From Flavobacteriales bacterium (GTDB taxonomy: Bacteria > Bacteroidota > Bacteroidia > Flavobacteriales_E > Vicingaceae): a stretch of 5,176 nucleotides of DNA. The stretch spans positions 16,459-21,634 of the forward strand of contig NVVI01000013.1 of assembly GCA_002402165.1 (NCBI GenBank), written 5' to 3'. The position numbers and the translations under genes are program-made. The notes beneath the pieces were generated by a model. It did no database searches. It saw only the letters and a program-made list of their open reading frames with translations, and was not told where the DNA came from. Shown piece after piece: positions 1 through 5,176 of the stretch (position 1 is its first letter; each line of letters opens with the position of its first letter).

Positions 1-830
1 AAATCTGAATTTTCTCCTCCTCTGTAAACAGTTGGTAAGTTTTGATTATTGTCTTCTGGTAAGTATTTTAATAAAGTTTCAACATTAATATCCCTTGAAC
101 TCTCAATAACAGAAATCTGTTCTGCAATATTTTTTAATTGCCTAATATTCCCTTTCCATCTATAATTTTCTAATAGTTCAACCGCTTCTGGAGATAATTT
201 AACTGCTGGCATTCTATATTTATTTGCAAAATCTGCGGCAAATTTTCTGAACAATAAATGAATGTCTTCTTTACGTTCTCGTAATGCTGGCAAATGAATT
301 GGAACCGTATTTAAACGATAAAATAAATCTTCTCTAAACTTTCCTTTTCTTATTGCTTCAGAAATATTAACATTGGTTGCTGTAACAATTCTTATATCTG
401 TTTTCATCACTTTTGATGAACCAACCTTTATAAATTCTCCCGTTTCTAAAACTCTCAACAACCTTGCTTGAGTTTGAATAGGTAACTCTGCAACCTCATC
501 CAAAAAAATGGTTCCTCCATCCACTACTTCAAAATACCCTTTACGTGAATCGTGTGCACCAGTAAAGGCTCCTTTTTCGTGACCAAATAACTCTGAGTCT
601 ATTGTTCCTTCTGGAATTGCTCCACAGTTTACTGCGATATATTTACCGTGCTTTCGAACACTCAACTGATGAATAATTTGAGGCATTACCTCTTTACCAA
701 CACCACTTTCTCCTGTAATCAATACTGATAAATCCGTTATCGCCACTTGAGCAGCAACATCAATCGCTCTGTCTAGAGCAGGCGATGTCCCTATAATTCC
801 GAACCGTTGTTTTATTTGCTGTGTATTCAT
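1..830 (-). CDS. Sigma-54-dependent transcriptional activator, AAA+ domain (C-terminus off window)
   Basis: This is an enhancer-binding-type ATPase that would remodel sigma-54 RNA polymerase to open promoters. The start is the ATG at 830, and 276 codons are visible before the left edge. The AAA+ domain begins almost at once (about residue 12), with no receiver, GAF or PAS domain before it. Visible motifs are Walker A GESGVGKE (40-47), the sigma-54-contacting GAFTGA loop (87-92), Walker B GGTIFLDE (105-112), and FREDLFYRL (165-173) with the usual arginines. WKGNIRQLKN (225-234) corresponds to the sensor-II region (usually GNVRQL/GNVREL). A Fis-type HTH is expected beyond the edge but cannot be seen. 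The gene starts 15 nt after the four-helix-bundle gene and is probably co-transcribed from miaB. In flavobacteria, as I recall, this regulator commonly follows miaB and precedes lptE and secG. Its target genes and activating signal cannot be inferred here. Confidence 0.95.
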   Translation of the reverse strand, partial: MNTQQIKQRFGIIGTSPALDRAIDVAAQVAITDLSVLITGESGVGKEVMPQIIHQLSVRKHGKYIAVNCGAIPEGTIDSELFGHEKGAFTGAHDSRKGYFEVVDGGTIFLDEVAELPIQTQARLLRVLETGEFIKVGSSKVMKTDIRIVTATNVNISEAIRKGKFREDLFYRLNTVPIHLPALRERKEDIHLLFRKFAADFANKYRMPAVKLSPEAVELLENYRWKGNIRQLKNIAEQISVIESSRDINVETLLKYLPEDNNQNLPTVYRGGENSD

Positions 831-841
831 AATTAGATAAT

Positions 842-866
842 AGAGTTAAGAATCGAGATTCAAGAT
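842..866 (+). repeat. Left inverted repeat of the four-helix-bundle cassette (7-nt periodic)
   Basis: On the plus strand this stretch reads as 7-nt units GTTAAGA (845-851), ATCGAGA (852-858) and TTCAAGA (859-865), preceded by a weaker unit TAATAGA (838-844). Compared with the reverse complement of 1247-1271, the 25 positions match at 19 without gaps. The repeat encodes the last residues (NLDS) and stop codon (846-848) of the four-helix-bundle gene, and its outer end lies 12 nt before the start of the sigma-54 activator. The repeat is read directly from the sequence; that it is a cassette end is inference. Confidence 0.7.
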
Positions 867-1214
867 TTTAGTTCGAAAAGAAAAAATCATTTTTTGAATT
901 TCTTCTAATTCTTTCAAAATCATTTCTAATTGTTCTTGATTTCCATAATTTCTCCGTTGACAAATTAATAATTGCGTTTCTAATTCATAAGAAGAACTTA
1001 TCGAAATGGACAAATATTCTCCAAACTGTAGTTTCGTTCTTTTTCCAGAACCCTCTGAAATATTAGAAGGTATAGAGCAAGAACAACGATTTATCTGACT
1101 AATTAAATTAAATCGTTCATCTTTTGGCAATCCCTTACAATATTCAAAAGTAAGATCTGTCAATTTCATTGATCGTTCCCAAATTTTCAGCTTTTTAAAA
1201 TTATGATGATTCAT
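846..1214 (-). CDS. Four-helix-bundle protein, 23S rRNA intervening-sequence (S23) family
   Basis: This 122-residue protein has the length and motifs of the TIGR02436 / S23 family. An N-terminal helix carries KLKIWERSMKLTDLTF (9-24). The hallmark SIPSNISEG lies at 47-55, and a GEYLSISISSSYELETQL helix at 65-82 matches the family pattern of small residues followed by ELETQL. The C-terminal helix (about 94-117) is rich in E, K, I and L. The family folds as an up-and-down four-helix bundle that can form pentamers. Its biochemical role is unknown; members occur inside 23S rRNA insertions and as scattered chromosomal copies. Cysteines 44 and 46 (RCSC) replace the usual small residues before SIPSN. 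The ATG at 1212-1214 has no Shine-Dalgarno sequence, which is normal for Bacteroidota. The gene begins 49 nt after the miaB stop and ends 15 nt before the sigma-54 activator, so it probably shares their transcript. Its C-terminus is encoded by a flanking repeat. Confidence 0.9.
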   Translation of the reverse strand: MNHHNFKKLKIWERSMKLTDLTFEYCKGLPKDERFNLISQINRCSCSIPSNISEGSGKRTKLQFGEYLSISISSSYELETQLLICQRRNYGNQEQLEMILKELEEIQKMIFSFRTKILNLDS

Positions 1215-1217
1215 TTG

Positions 1218-1238
1218 TCTTAATTCTTGTTTCTCTTT
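1218..1238 (+). repeat. Inner heptad repeat block upstream of the four-helix-bundle gene
   Basis: Three consecutive 7-nt units occur on the plus strand: TCTTAAT (1218), TCTTGTT (1225) and TCTCTTT (1232). The first ten bases, TCTTAATTCT, recur exactly at 1262-1271. A T-rich spacer (1239-1247) separates this block from the outer one, so the right side of the cassette carries two heptad runs out of phase by 2 nt. The block forms the leader of the four-helix-bundle gene, ending 3 nt from its start codon. Confidence 0.6.
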
Positions 1239-1246
1239 GTTTTTTT

Positions 1247-1271
1247 GTCTTGACTCTTGTATCTTAATTCT
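1247..1271 (+). repeat. Right inverted repeat of the cassette, overlapping the miaB stop codon
   Basis: The plus strand reads as heptads TCTTGAC (1248), TCTTGTA (1255), TCTTAAT (1262) and TCTTCAC (1269-1275), the last lying wholly in miaB. As a 25-nt unit it is the inverted counterpart of 842-866, with mismatches at 6 positions and no gap. The miaB stop codon (1264-1266) and its last codon fall inside the repeat. In RNA the two arms could form 19 Watson-Crick pairs interrupted by small mismatches. Confidence 0.7.
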
Positions 1272-2709
1272 TCACCGCTTTCCCCAATAAAGTTCCTCCC
1301 GTACAATTATCAACTTTTACCATCACATATTCTCCCACTTTATAATCCTCTTTTGGAAAAACAACAACTGTGTTTTGGGATGTTCTTCCAGCTAATTCTT
1401 GGTCAGATTTTTTTGATACTTTTTCAATCAATACTTCAAATGTTTGTCCAACATAAGCTTTGTTAGCTTCAAAAGAATGTGCTCTTTGTAACGCAACTAT
1501 TTCCGTTAATCTTCTACTTTTTTCTTCCTCACTCACATCATCCTCAAACTTCTTCGCAGCTTGAGTATTTGGTCGCTCAGAGTATTTAAACATATATGCA
1601 AAACCAAATTTCACAGACTCCATTAACGACAATGTTTCCTTATGCTCTTCTTCTGTTTCTGAGCAAAAACCAGCAATAATATCCGCTGAGATTGCACAAT
1701 CGGGCATTACTTCTTTAATCTTATCAATTCGCCCTTGATACCATTCTCTAGAATACCCACGATTCATTTTTTCTAATACTCGTGTGTTACCACTTTGAAA
1801 TGGTAAATGAATATAATTACAGATGTTATCATACTTTGCCATTGTCTCTAAAAACTCATCTGTAATATCTTTTGGGTGTGAAGTAGAAAAACGTACTCTC
1901 AATTTTGGACTAATCAATGCAACTTGCTCCATTAATTGCCCAAAATTCATACTATTTGTTTTTTCTTCATTAGATAAATTTTTGTAACCTTTTTTCAGCC
2001 CGTCTTTTCCATACCACAAGTAAGAATCAACATTTTGCCCTAACAGTGTTACCTCTCTATATCCTTGCTCAAATAATTCTTTCGCTTCATTTAAAATGGT
2101 TTCAGGGCTCCTACTTCTTTCTCTTCCTCTTGTATAGGGAACCACACAAAATGTACACATATTATCACATCCTCGTGTTATCGAAATAAATGCAGAAACA
2201 CCATTGCTCAACAAGCGAACAGGACTGATATCTGCATACGTTTCTTCTTTAGAGAGTATTACATTTACTGCTTTTTTCCCTTCATCAACTTGTTTTACTA
2301 AATTAGGTAAATCACGGTAAGCATCTGGGCCAACAACAATATCAACCAGTCTTTCCTCTTCTAAAAATTTATGTTTTAATCGCTCTGCCATGCAACCCAA
2401 AACGCCTATAATCATTTCTGGCTTGGCTTTTTTTGCTTTCTGAAAAGAACGTAATCGTTGCCTAATAGTTTGTTCAGCCTTCTCCCGAATAGAACAAGTG
2501 TTTACCAATACAACATCAGCTTCTTTAAGATTATTTGTAGTATTAAATCCTTCTTTCACCAAAATTGAAGCTACAATCTCACTATCAGAAAAATTCATTG
2601 CACAGCCATAGCTCTCAATGTAAACTTTTCTGCTCCCGTTCTCTTTTAATTCAAGTGTTGTTGCACTTCCTTGAATCGCTTCATCTATTACTTTATTTCC
2701 TGTTTCCAT
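1264..2709 (-). CDS. miaB: tRNA-2-methylthio-N6-dimethylallyladenosine synthase MiaB
   Basis: This radical-SAM methylthiotransferase adds a methylthio group to C2 of i6A37 in tRNAs reading UNN codons, giving ms2i6A, which supports decoding accuracy. The UPF0004 domain (about 28-140) has the three auxiliary-cluster cysteines C36 (SYGCAMN), C72 (NTCSIREKA) and C106 (VLGCMAER). The radical-SAM domain carries CDNMCTFC (C181, C185, C188), with [10 protein letters not shown] following it and LLGQNVDSY at 222-230. A TRAM domain occupies about 418-479. The usual GFPGET-like motif reads GFCSET (347-352). I chose the ATG at 2709 because it gives 481 residues, the length I recall for flavobacterial MiaB, and a family-like N-terminus ([10 protein letters not shown]). 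An ATG at 2733 sits very close to the predicted transcription start, and a frame extending to 2901 would run into the upstream gene. The final residues KN and the stop lie in a flanking repeat. Confidence 0.97.
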   Translation of the reverse strand: METGNKVIDEAIQGSATTLELKENGSRKVYIESYGCAMNFSDSEIVASILVKEGFNTTNNLKEADVVLVNTCSIREKAEQTIRQRLRSFQKAKKAKPEMIIGVLGCMAERLKHKFLEEERLVDIVVGPDAYRDLPNLVKQVDEGKKAVNVILSKEETYADISPVRLLSNGVSAFISITRGCDNMCTFCVVPYTRGRERSRSPETILNEAKELFEQGYREVTLLGQNVDSYLWYGKDGLKKGYKNLSNEEKTNSMNFGQLMEQVALISPKLRVRFSTSHPKDITDEFLETMAKYDNICNYIHLPFQSGNTRVLEKMNRGYSREWYQGRIDKIKEVMPDCAISADIIAGFCSETEEEHKETLSLMESVKFGFAYMFKYSERPNTQAAKKFEDDVSEEEKSRRLTEIVALQRAHSFEANKAYVGQTFEVLIEKVSKKSDQELAGRTSQNTVVVFPKEDYKVGEYVMVKVDNCTGGTLLGKAVKN

Positions 2710-2742
2710 CTTCCAATAATTATCACTGGACATTGTCCAAAG

Positions 2743-2777
2743 CAAAATTAGTACTTTTTTGTGATTGTATGACAAAA
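2743..2777 (-). promoter_or_regulatory. Candidate Bacteroidota housekeeping promoter for miaB
   Basis: On the minus strand TTTTG (2777-2773) is followed, 22 nt later, by TAATTTTG (2750-2743). The latter fits the Bacteroidota -7 element TANNTTTG, and TTG with a spacer of about 17-23 nt fits the -33 element. Transcription would begin around 2739-2735, leaving a leader of about 26-30 nt before the ATG at 2709 but almost none before the ATG at 2733. A short direct repeat, GTCATTTTGTCAT, spans the -33 region. The call rests on motif match and position alone. Confidence 0.5.
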
Positions 2778-2803
2778 TGACATAAAAGTATAGCCAGAAA
2801 AAT

Positions 2804-4567
2804 TTATCTGTTTTTAGGGAATTGAATAGGGATAATCGATTTAAAAACTTTCCAAACCTCATCTGCTCCATTAGATTTTTTGAGTATTTTTCCCGCCTCA
2901 TTTGAACTTAGCGTAATGAGATATTTTATATTTGATTGTAAAACCTGCAGACATTTCAGATGATACAGCTTATCATCATAATTATTAATTCTATTGGAAT
3001 AACTGTATAAAAGAAGGTATGCATTGTAAACATTTTTCTTCTTTTTGGTCAATGCTTTATTTTGAGTCAATTTAGAATGGTAATCATTAATGGACTTTTC
3101 AAGTTTTCCTGTTTCAGTTTTTATTTTTTCAATTCTTTGTTTTTCTTTTTCAACCTCTAATCTTCTACGTTTTTTTTCTCCCAATTCAACTAGCTTTACC
3201 TTTGCATTTTTAATTTGTTGGATTGGATATTCTTCATTAGGTTTTATGGTTAGGGCTTTATTATATTTTGTAATTGCTAATCTGAATTTCTCTTTTGAAA
3301 AAAGACTGTCAGCATCTTTAATATTATTTTGATACTTTAATTCAGTTAATTTATTATTTACTAATTGAATTTGTGACTCTATATCTTTTATCTGGATTTC
3401 ATCAGAAGTATAATTAAGAGCATTAGTATAGATTTTGAGAGATAAATCATACTCTTGATTATTAAAAAGTGAATTAGCTTTAGAAATATTCTTATTGTAA
3501 TTTAAATCATTAATCTCTTTGATTTTTTGATAACATAATTTTATTTTATCTCCAATTTCTTTATCAGATTTAAAAACGACAGCCCTTTTATAATTATCCA
3601 GAGCAGACTTGAATTTTTCTACCTTATATAATGAATCAGCTATATTGATAGATTCAAGTCTTAAGTTTTCATTCATTTCATTTTTAATTTTTTCTTGAAT
3701 TTTTGGGTTTTCTTCATAGCTAACAATCCTATTAGAACCTCTTCCAAACATTTTCAATATATGGTGATCAGATTCACTTGCATTATATCTATTATCTTCA
3801 GACCAATAATTATCAATCCAAAAAGCAATAGATTGAAACATCACTTTATCAGCAATATATAAACCTGAATTATCATTTTTATTATATAAATATGTATGTG
3901 GTTGATTTTTTTCCATAACATCAAAAACCCATTTTATTGGTGATTTTTCAATATTATATTTTCGTATAATATCTCCTGTTGACATATTTCTATACAATTC
4001 AAACTCTAAAACACCTCCTTTAAATCTCCTTTCCTGTATGAATTTCACTCCATTTTCTTTATATTCCATAAACCATTCCCCATCGAATCGCCCATAATTG
4101 TCAAATTGTCCTTCAATTAACAATCCATCTCCTCCATTAAATTTGAAACCACCAACCAATATGTTATTTTTAAAGTTTACTCTAAAGTATTTTATCGTCT
4201 TACCTCCAGATGTAACATCCCATTTCCATAAACCAATCATATCTCCCTCATCACAAACCCCTTGAGTGGTAAAAGTCGTCTTCTCGCTTACTTTAACAAA
4301 TTTCCATTTCCCCGCCTTCTTATTTTCCTTATACGATCCTGAAACTATATAATTGCTTCTATAGTGCTTACCTTTATAATTAAATGTACCATTATAAACT
4401 CGTTCAAACTCCGAATTTTCATAATATTGATATGTAACCGTCCCAATCCCTTGACTGTCAAAATCATTCCAAACATTCAAATCATACTTCCCTGTATATG
4501 TTTTTAATTCTTGAGCATTTAATCCAAAAGATAATAGTAGCAATGAAAACAGTATAAAAACTCTCAT
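2804..4567 (-). CDS. Exported MORN-like/TPR-repeat protein of unknown function
   Basis: I do not recognise a named family for this 587-residue protein. Residues 1-18 form a Sec signal peptide ([18 protein letters not shown], then QE), so it should reach the periplasm or outer-membrane space; there is no lipobox cysteine. Residues 20-205 are rich in aromatics and glycine with recurring G-x-W elements (GKWKF 86-90, GLWKW 112-116, GEWFM 163-167), resembling the MORN/YwqK-type repeats common in Bacteroidota. Residues 206-300 show no motif I know. Three TPR-like repeats begin near 306, 360 and 415, each with A-D/N-S-L-Y/F about 54-55 residues apart, followed by A/S-L-x-x-Y-x-x-A. Residues 455-500 are highly charged and probably a helical or coiled-coil segment. 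A mostly helical tail (about 510-580) ends the protein. Such architectures usually bind proteins or peptidoglycan-associated partners, but no activity can be assigned. It has its own leader and is separated from miaB by a 94-nt gap with a promoter. Confidence 0.85.
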   Translation of the reverse strand: MRVFILFSLLLLSFGLNAQELKTYTGKYDLNVWNDFDSQGIGTVTYQYYENSEFERVYNGTFNYKGKHYRSNYIVSGSYKENKKAGKWKFVKVSEKTTFTTQGVCDEGDMIGLWKWDVTSGGKTIKYFRVNFKNNILVGGFKFNGGDGLLIEGQFDNYGRFDGEWFMEYKENGVKFIQERRFKGGVLEFELYRNMSTGDIIRKYNIEKSPIKWVFDVMEKNQPHTYLYNKNDNSGLYIADKVMFQSIAFWIDNYWSEDNRYNASESDHHILKMFGRGSNRIVSYEENPKIQEKIKNEMNENLRLESINIADSLYKVEKFKSALDNYKRAVVFKSDKEIGDKIKLCYQKIKEINDLNYNKNISKANSLFNNQEYDLSLKIYTNALNYTSDEIQIKDIESQIQLVNNKLTELKYQNNIKDADSLFSKEKFRLAITKYNKALTIKPNEEYPIQQIKNAKVKLVELGEKKRRRLEVEKEKQRIEKIKTETGKLEKSINDYHSKLTQNKALTKKKKNVYNAYLLLYSYSNRINNYDDKLYHLKCLQVLQSNIKYLITLSSNEAGKILKKSNGADEVWKVFKSIIPIQFPKNR

Positions 4568-4627
4568 TTTTTTTATGATTATTAATTATAAAAATGCGTT
4601 GAGCGAACTTAAACAAAAATTTGCATA

Positions 4628-4651
4628 TTAAAAAAAGTATATTATTTTTAA
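4628..4651. terminator. Weak all-A/T hairpin in the 117-nt gap between two genes
   Basis: TTAAAAA (4628-4634) and TTTTTAA (4645-4651) can pair around a 10-nt loop in either strand's transcript. The stem has no G-C pair and no separate U-tract follows it, so it is at best a weak terminator of the DUF4143 gene and may be chance in AT-rich DNA. The rest of the gap (4568-4684) is the A/T-rich leader of the exported TPR protein. It holds only a poor match to a -7 element (AATTTTTG, minus strand, near 4613-4620). Confidence 0.2.
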
Positions 4652-4684
4652 TAGATGTCGTTGATTGAAGGCTACAAAGACTTT

Positions 4685-5176
4685 TTATTTACAAAACAAC
4701 ACCAAAGCATAAAGCGGAATATTTACAAAACTATCTGACTGAACAAAGTTTCGGGGAGAAGTTCTGTAAATTAATTTTGGCACATATTTACTTTCATAAC
4801 TTCTTAAACTTTTTAAGTTTCTACTCAACCCTGATTTTACTTCCAAAGGAAAAATTTCGTTTTCAAGTTGTAGAATATAATCAACTTCCGCATCACTTTT
4901 CGATGTCCAATAAAAAAGTGCTTGTTCTCGATAAACAACCAATTCCTGAGCAACAAAATTTTCAATAAATGCACCATTATATTCAGTAAACAACTGAGAA
5001 GGATTAAGAATTATTTCGGAGGGGATTGTTAGCATAGCCCCCAACAGACCCATATCAAAAAGATAAAGTTTAAATTTTGAATTATTAGCATAACCTGATA
5101 GTGGCAACTTTGGTGTTGAAATATTTTTAACCACATTTACTAATCCTGCATTTTTCAACCATTCTATAGTTAACTC
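4685..5176 (-). CDS. AAA+ ATPase with DUF4143 domain (COG1373 type), C-terminal part only
   Basis: The reading frame is open to the right window edge, and 163 complete codons plus the stop are visible. The TTG at 5158 could serve as a start on paper, but the codons upstream (reading ELTIEW) continue the conserved fold, so the gene is longer; family members usually have roughly 380-450 residues. The visible part is DUF4143: wLKNAGLV (6-13), PKLPLSGYANNSKFKLYLFDMGLLGAM in outline (PLSGY 25-29, YLFDMGLL 38-45), then IENFVAQEL (71-79). A PD-(D/E)xK-nuclease-like C-terminus follows, with D99 (AEVDYIL) and E112-V-K114 (PLEVKSG). The N-terminal P-loop ATPase half lies outside. The family is widespread, often in variable gene neighbourhoods, and of uncertain function; the nuclease-like fold does not prove nuclease activity. 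The gene ends 117 nt before the exported TPR protein, with no sign of functional linkage. Confidence 0.9.
   Translation of the reverse strand, partial: ELTIEWLKNAGLVNVVKNISTPKLPLSGYANNSKFKLYLFDMGLLGAMLTIPSEIILNPSQLFTEYNGAFIENFVAQELVVYREQALFYWTSKSDAEVDYILQLENEIFPLEVKSGLSRNLKSLRSYESKYVPKLIYRTSPRNFVQSDSFVNIPLYALVLFCK

Larger units (their letters stand above)
842..1271 (-). mobile_element. Putative inserted cassette: four-helix-bundle gene between inverted heptad repeats
   Basis: The interval of about 430 bp contains one gene and is bounded by imperfect 25-nt inverted repeats (19/25). It fills nearly the whole junction between miaB and the sigma-54 activator, which are normally close neighbours in flavobacteria (general knowledge, not tested here). 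The same protein family is encoded in intervening sequences inserted in 23S rRNA genes, whose ends pair into a stem. No transposase and no convincing target-site duplication are visible, so mobility is inferred from structure and family habits. It could instead be an old, vertically inherited insertion. Confidence 0.4.

Noticed and set aside
831..1271. Target-site duplication flanking the cassette
   Set aside because: The bases outside the two repeats (ATTAGATAAT on the left, TCACCGC on the right) share no convincing direct repeat, so no duplication can be claimed.
1257..1466. Plus-strand open frame opposite the miaB 3' end
   Set aside because: It mirrors a strongly conserved coding region on the minus strand, with biased hydrophobic composition and no recognisable motif. 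The plus-strand frames at 2565-2780, 3090-3332 and 4777-4968 are rejected for the same reason.
2185..2220. A disrupted or degenerate MiaB cluster
   Set aside because: All six cluster cysteines (C36, C72, C106, C181, C185, C188) are present, so the enzyme looks intact. The GFCSET variant elsewhere is not a catalytic change.
2710..2901. An in-frame N-terminal extension of miaB by 64 codons
   Set aside because: It overlaps the end of the exported TPR gene by 98 nt, lies upstream of the candidate promoter, and has no similarity to MiaB N-termini. The family-like sequence starts at METGNK.
4777..4792. Possible sigma-54 promoter (TTGGCAC followed by a -12-like element), plus strand
   Set aside because: The -24 half resembles TGGCAC, but the -12 position reads TACT rather than TTGC. 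It lies within the DUF4143 coding region and faces no plus-strand gene.
5156..5158. TTG as start codon of a complete 157-residue protein
   Set aside because: The frame continues open to the window edge and the upstream codons (ELTIEW) fit the conserved DUF4143 sequence, so the gene is a truncated view of a longer one.

Overview
The window looks like chromosomal DNA of a low-GC member of the Bacteroidota, most likely a flavobacterium. The pointers are its AT-richness, A-rich leaders without Shine-Dalgarno sequences, a candidate TTG / TANNTTTG promoter, a signal peptide ending in LNAQE, and protein sequences typical of that group. All five recognisable genes lie on the minus strand, so transcription runs from high to low coordinates.

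In transcription order: (1) 5176-4685 holds the C-terminal part of a COG1373-type AAA+/DUF4143 protein, cut by the window edge. (2) A 117-nt AT-rich gap follows. (3) 4567-2804 encodes an exported 587-residue protein with an N-terminal region rich in G-x-W motifs, resembling MORN/YwqK-type repeats, and three TPR-like repeats. (4) A 94-nt gap carries a plausible housekeeping promoter. (5) 2709-1264 is miaB, the tRNA-A37 methylthiotransferase. (6) 1214-846 is a small four-helix-bundle protein of the 23S rRNA intervening-sequence (S23) family. (7) 830 to the left edge is a sigma-54-dependent activator that begins directly with its AAA+ domain; its C-terminus is outside the window.

The miaB to sigma-54-activator order is, from memory, a familiar flavobacterial block, usually followed by lptE and secG. 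The four-helix-bundle gene sits in the junction between the two. It is bracketed by inverted, 7-nt-periodic repeats (consensus TCTTGAN). The outer repeat pair is 25 nt long, matches at 19 of 25 positions without gaps, and contains the stop codons of both miaB and the small gene. This suggests a small inserted cassette of about 430 bp whose RNA could fold into a terminal stem, as 23S rRNA intervening sequences do. It is the most interesting structure in the window.

No rRNA, tRNA, CRISPR array, transposase or riboswitch was recognised. The window does not show a clear multi-gene novel system; the cassette and the exported MORN-like/TPR protein are the parts most worth following up.
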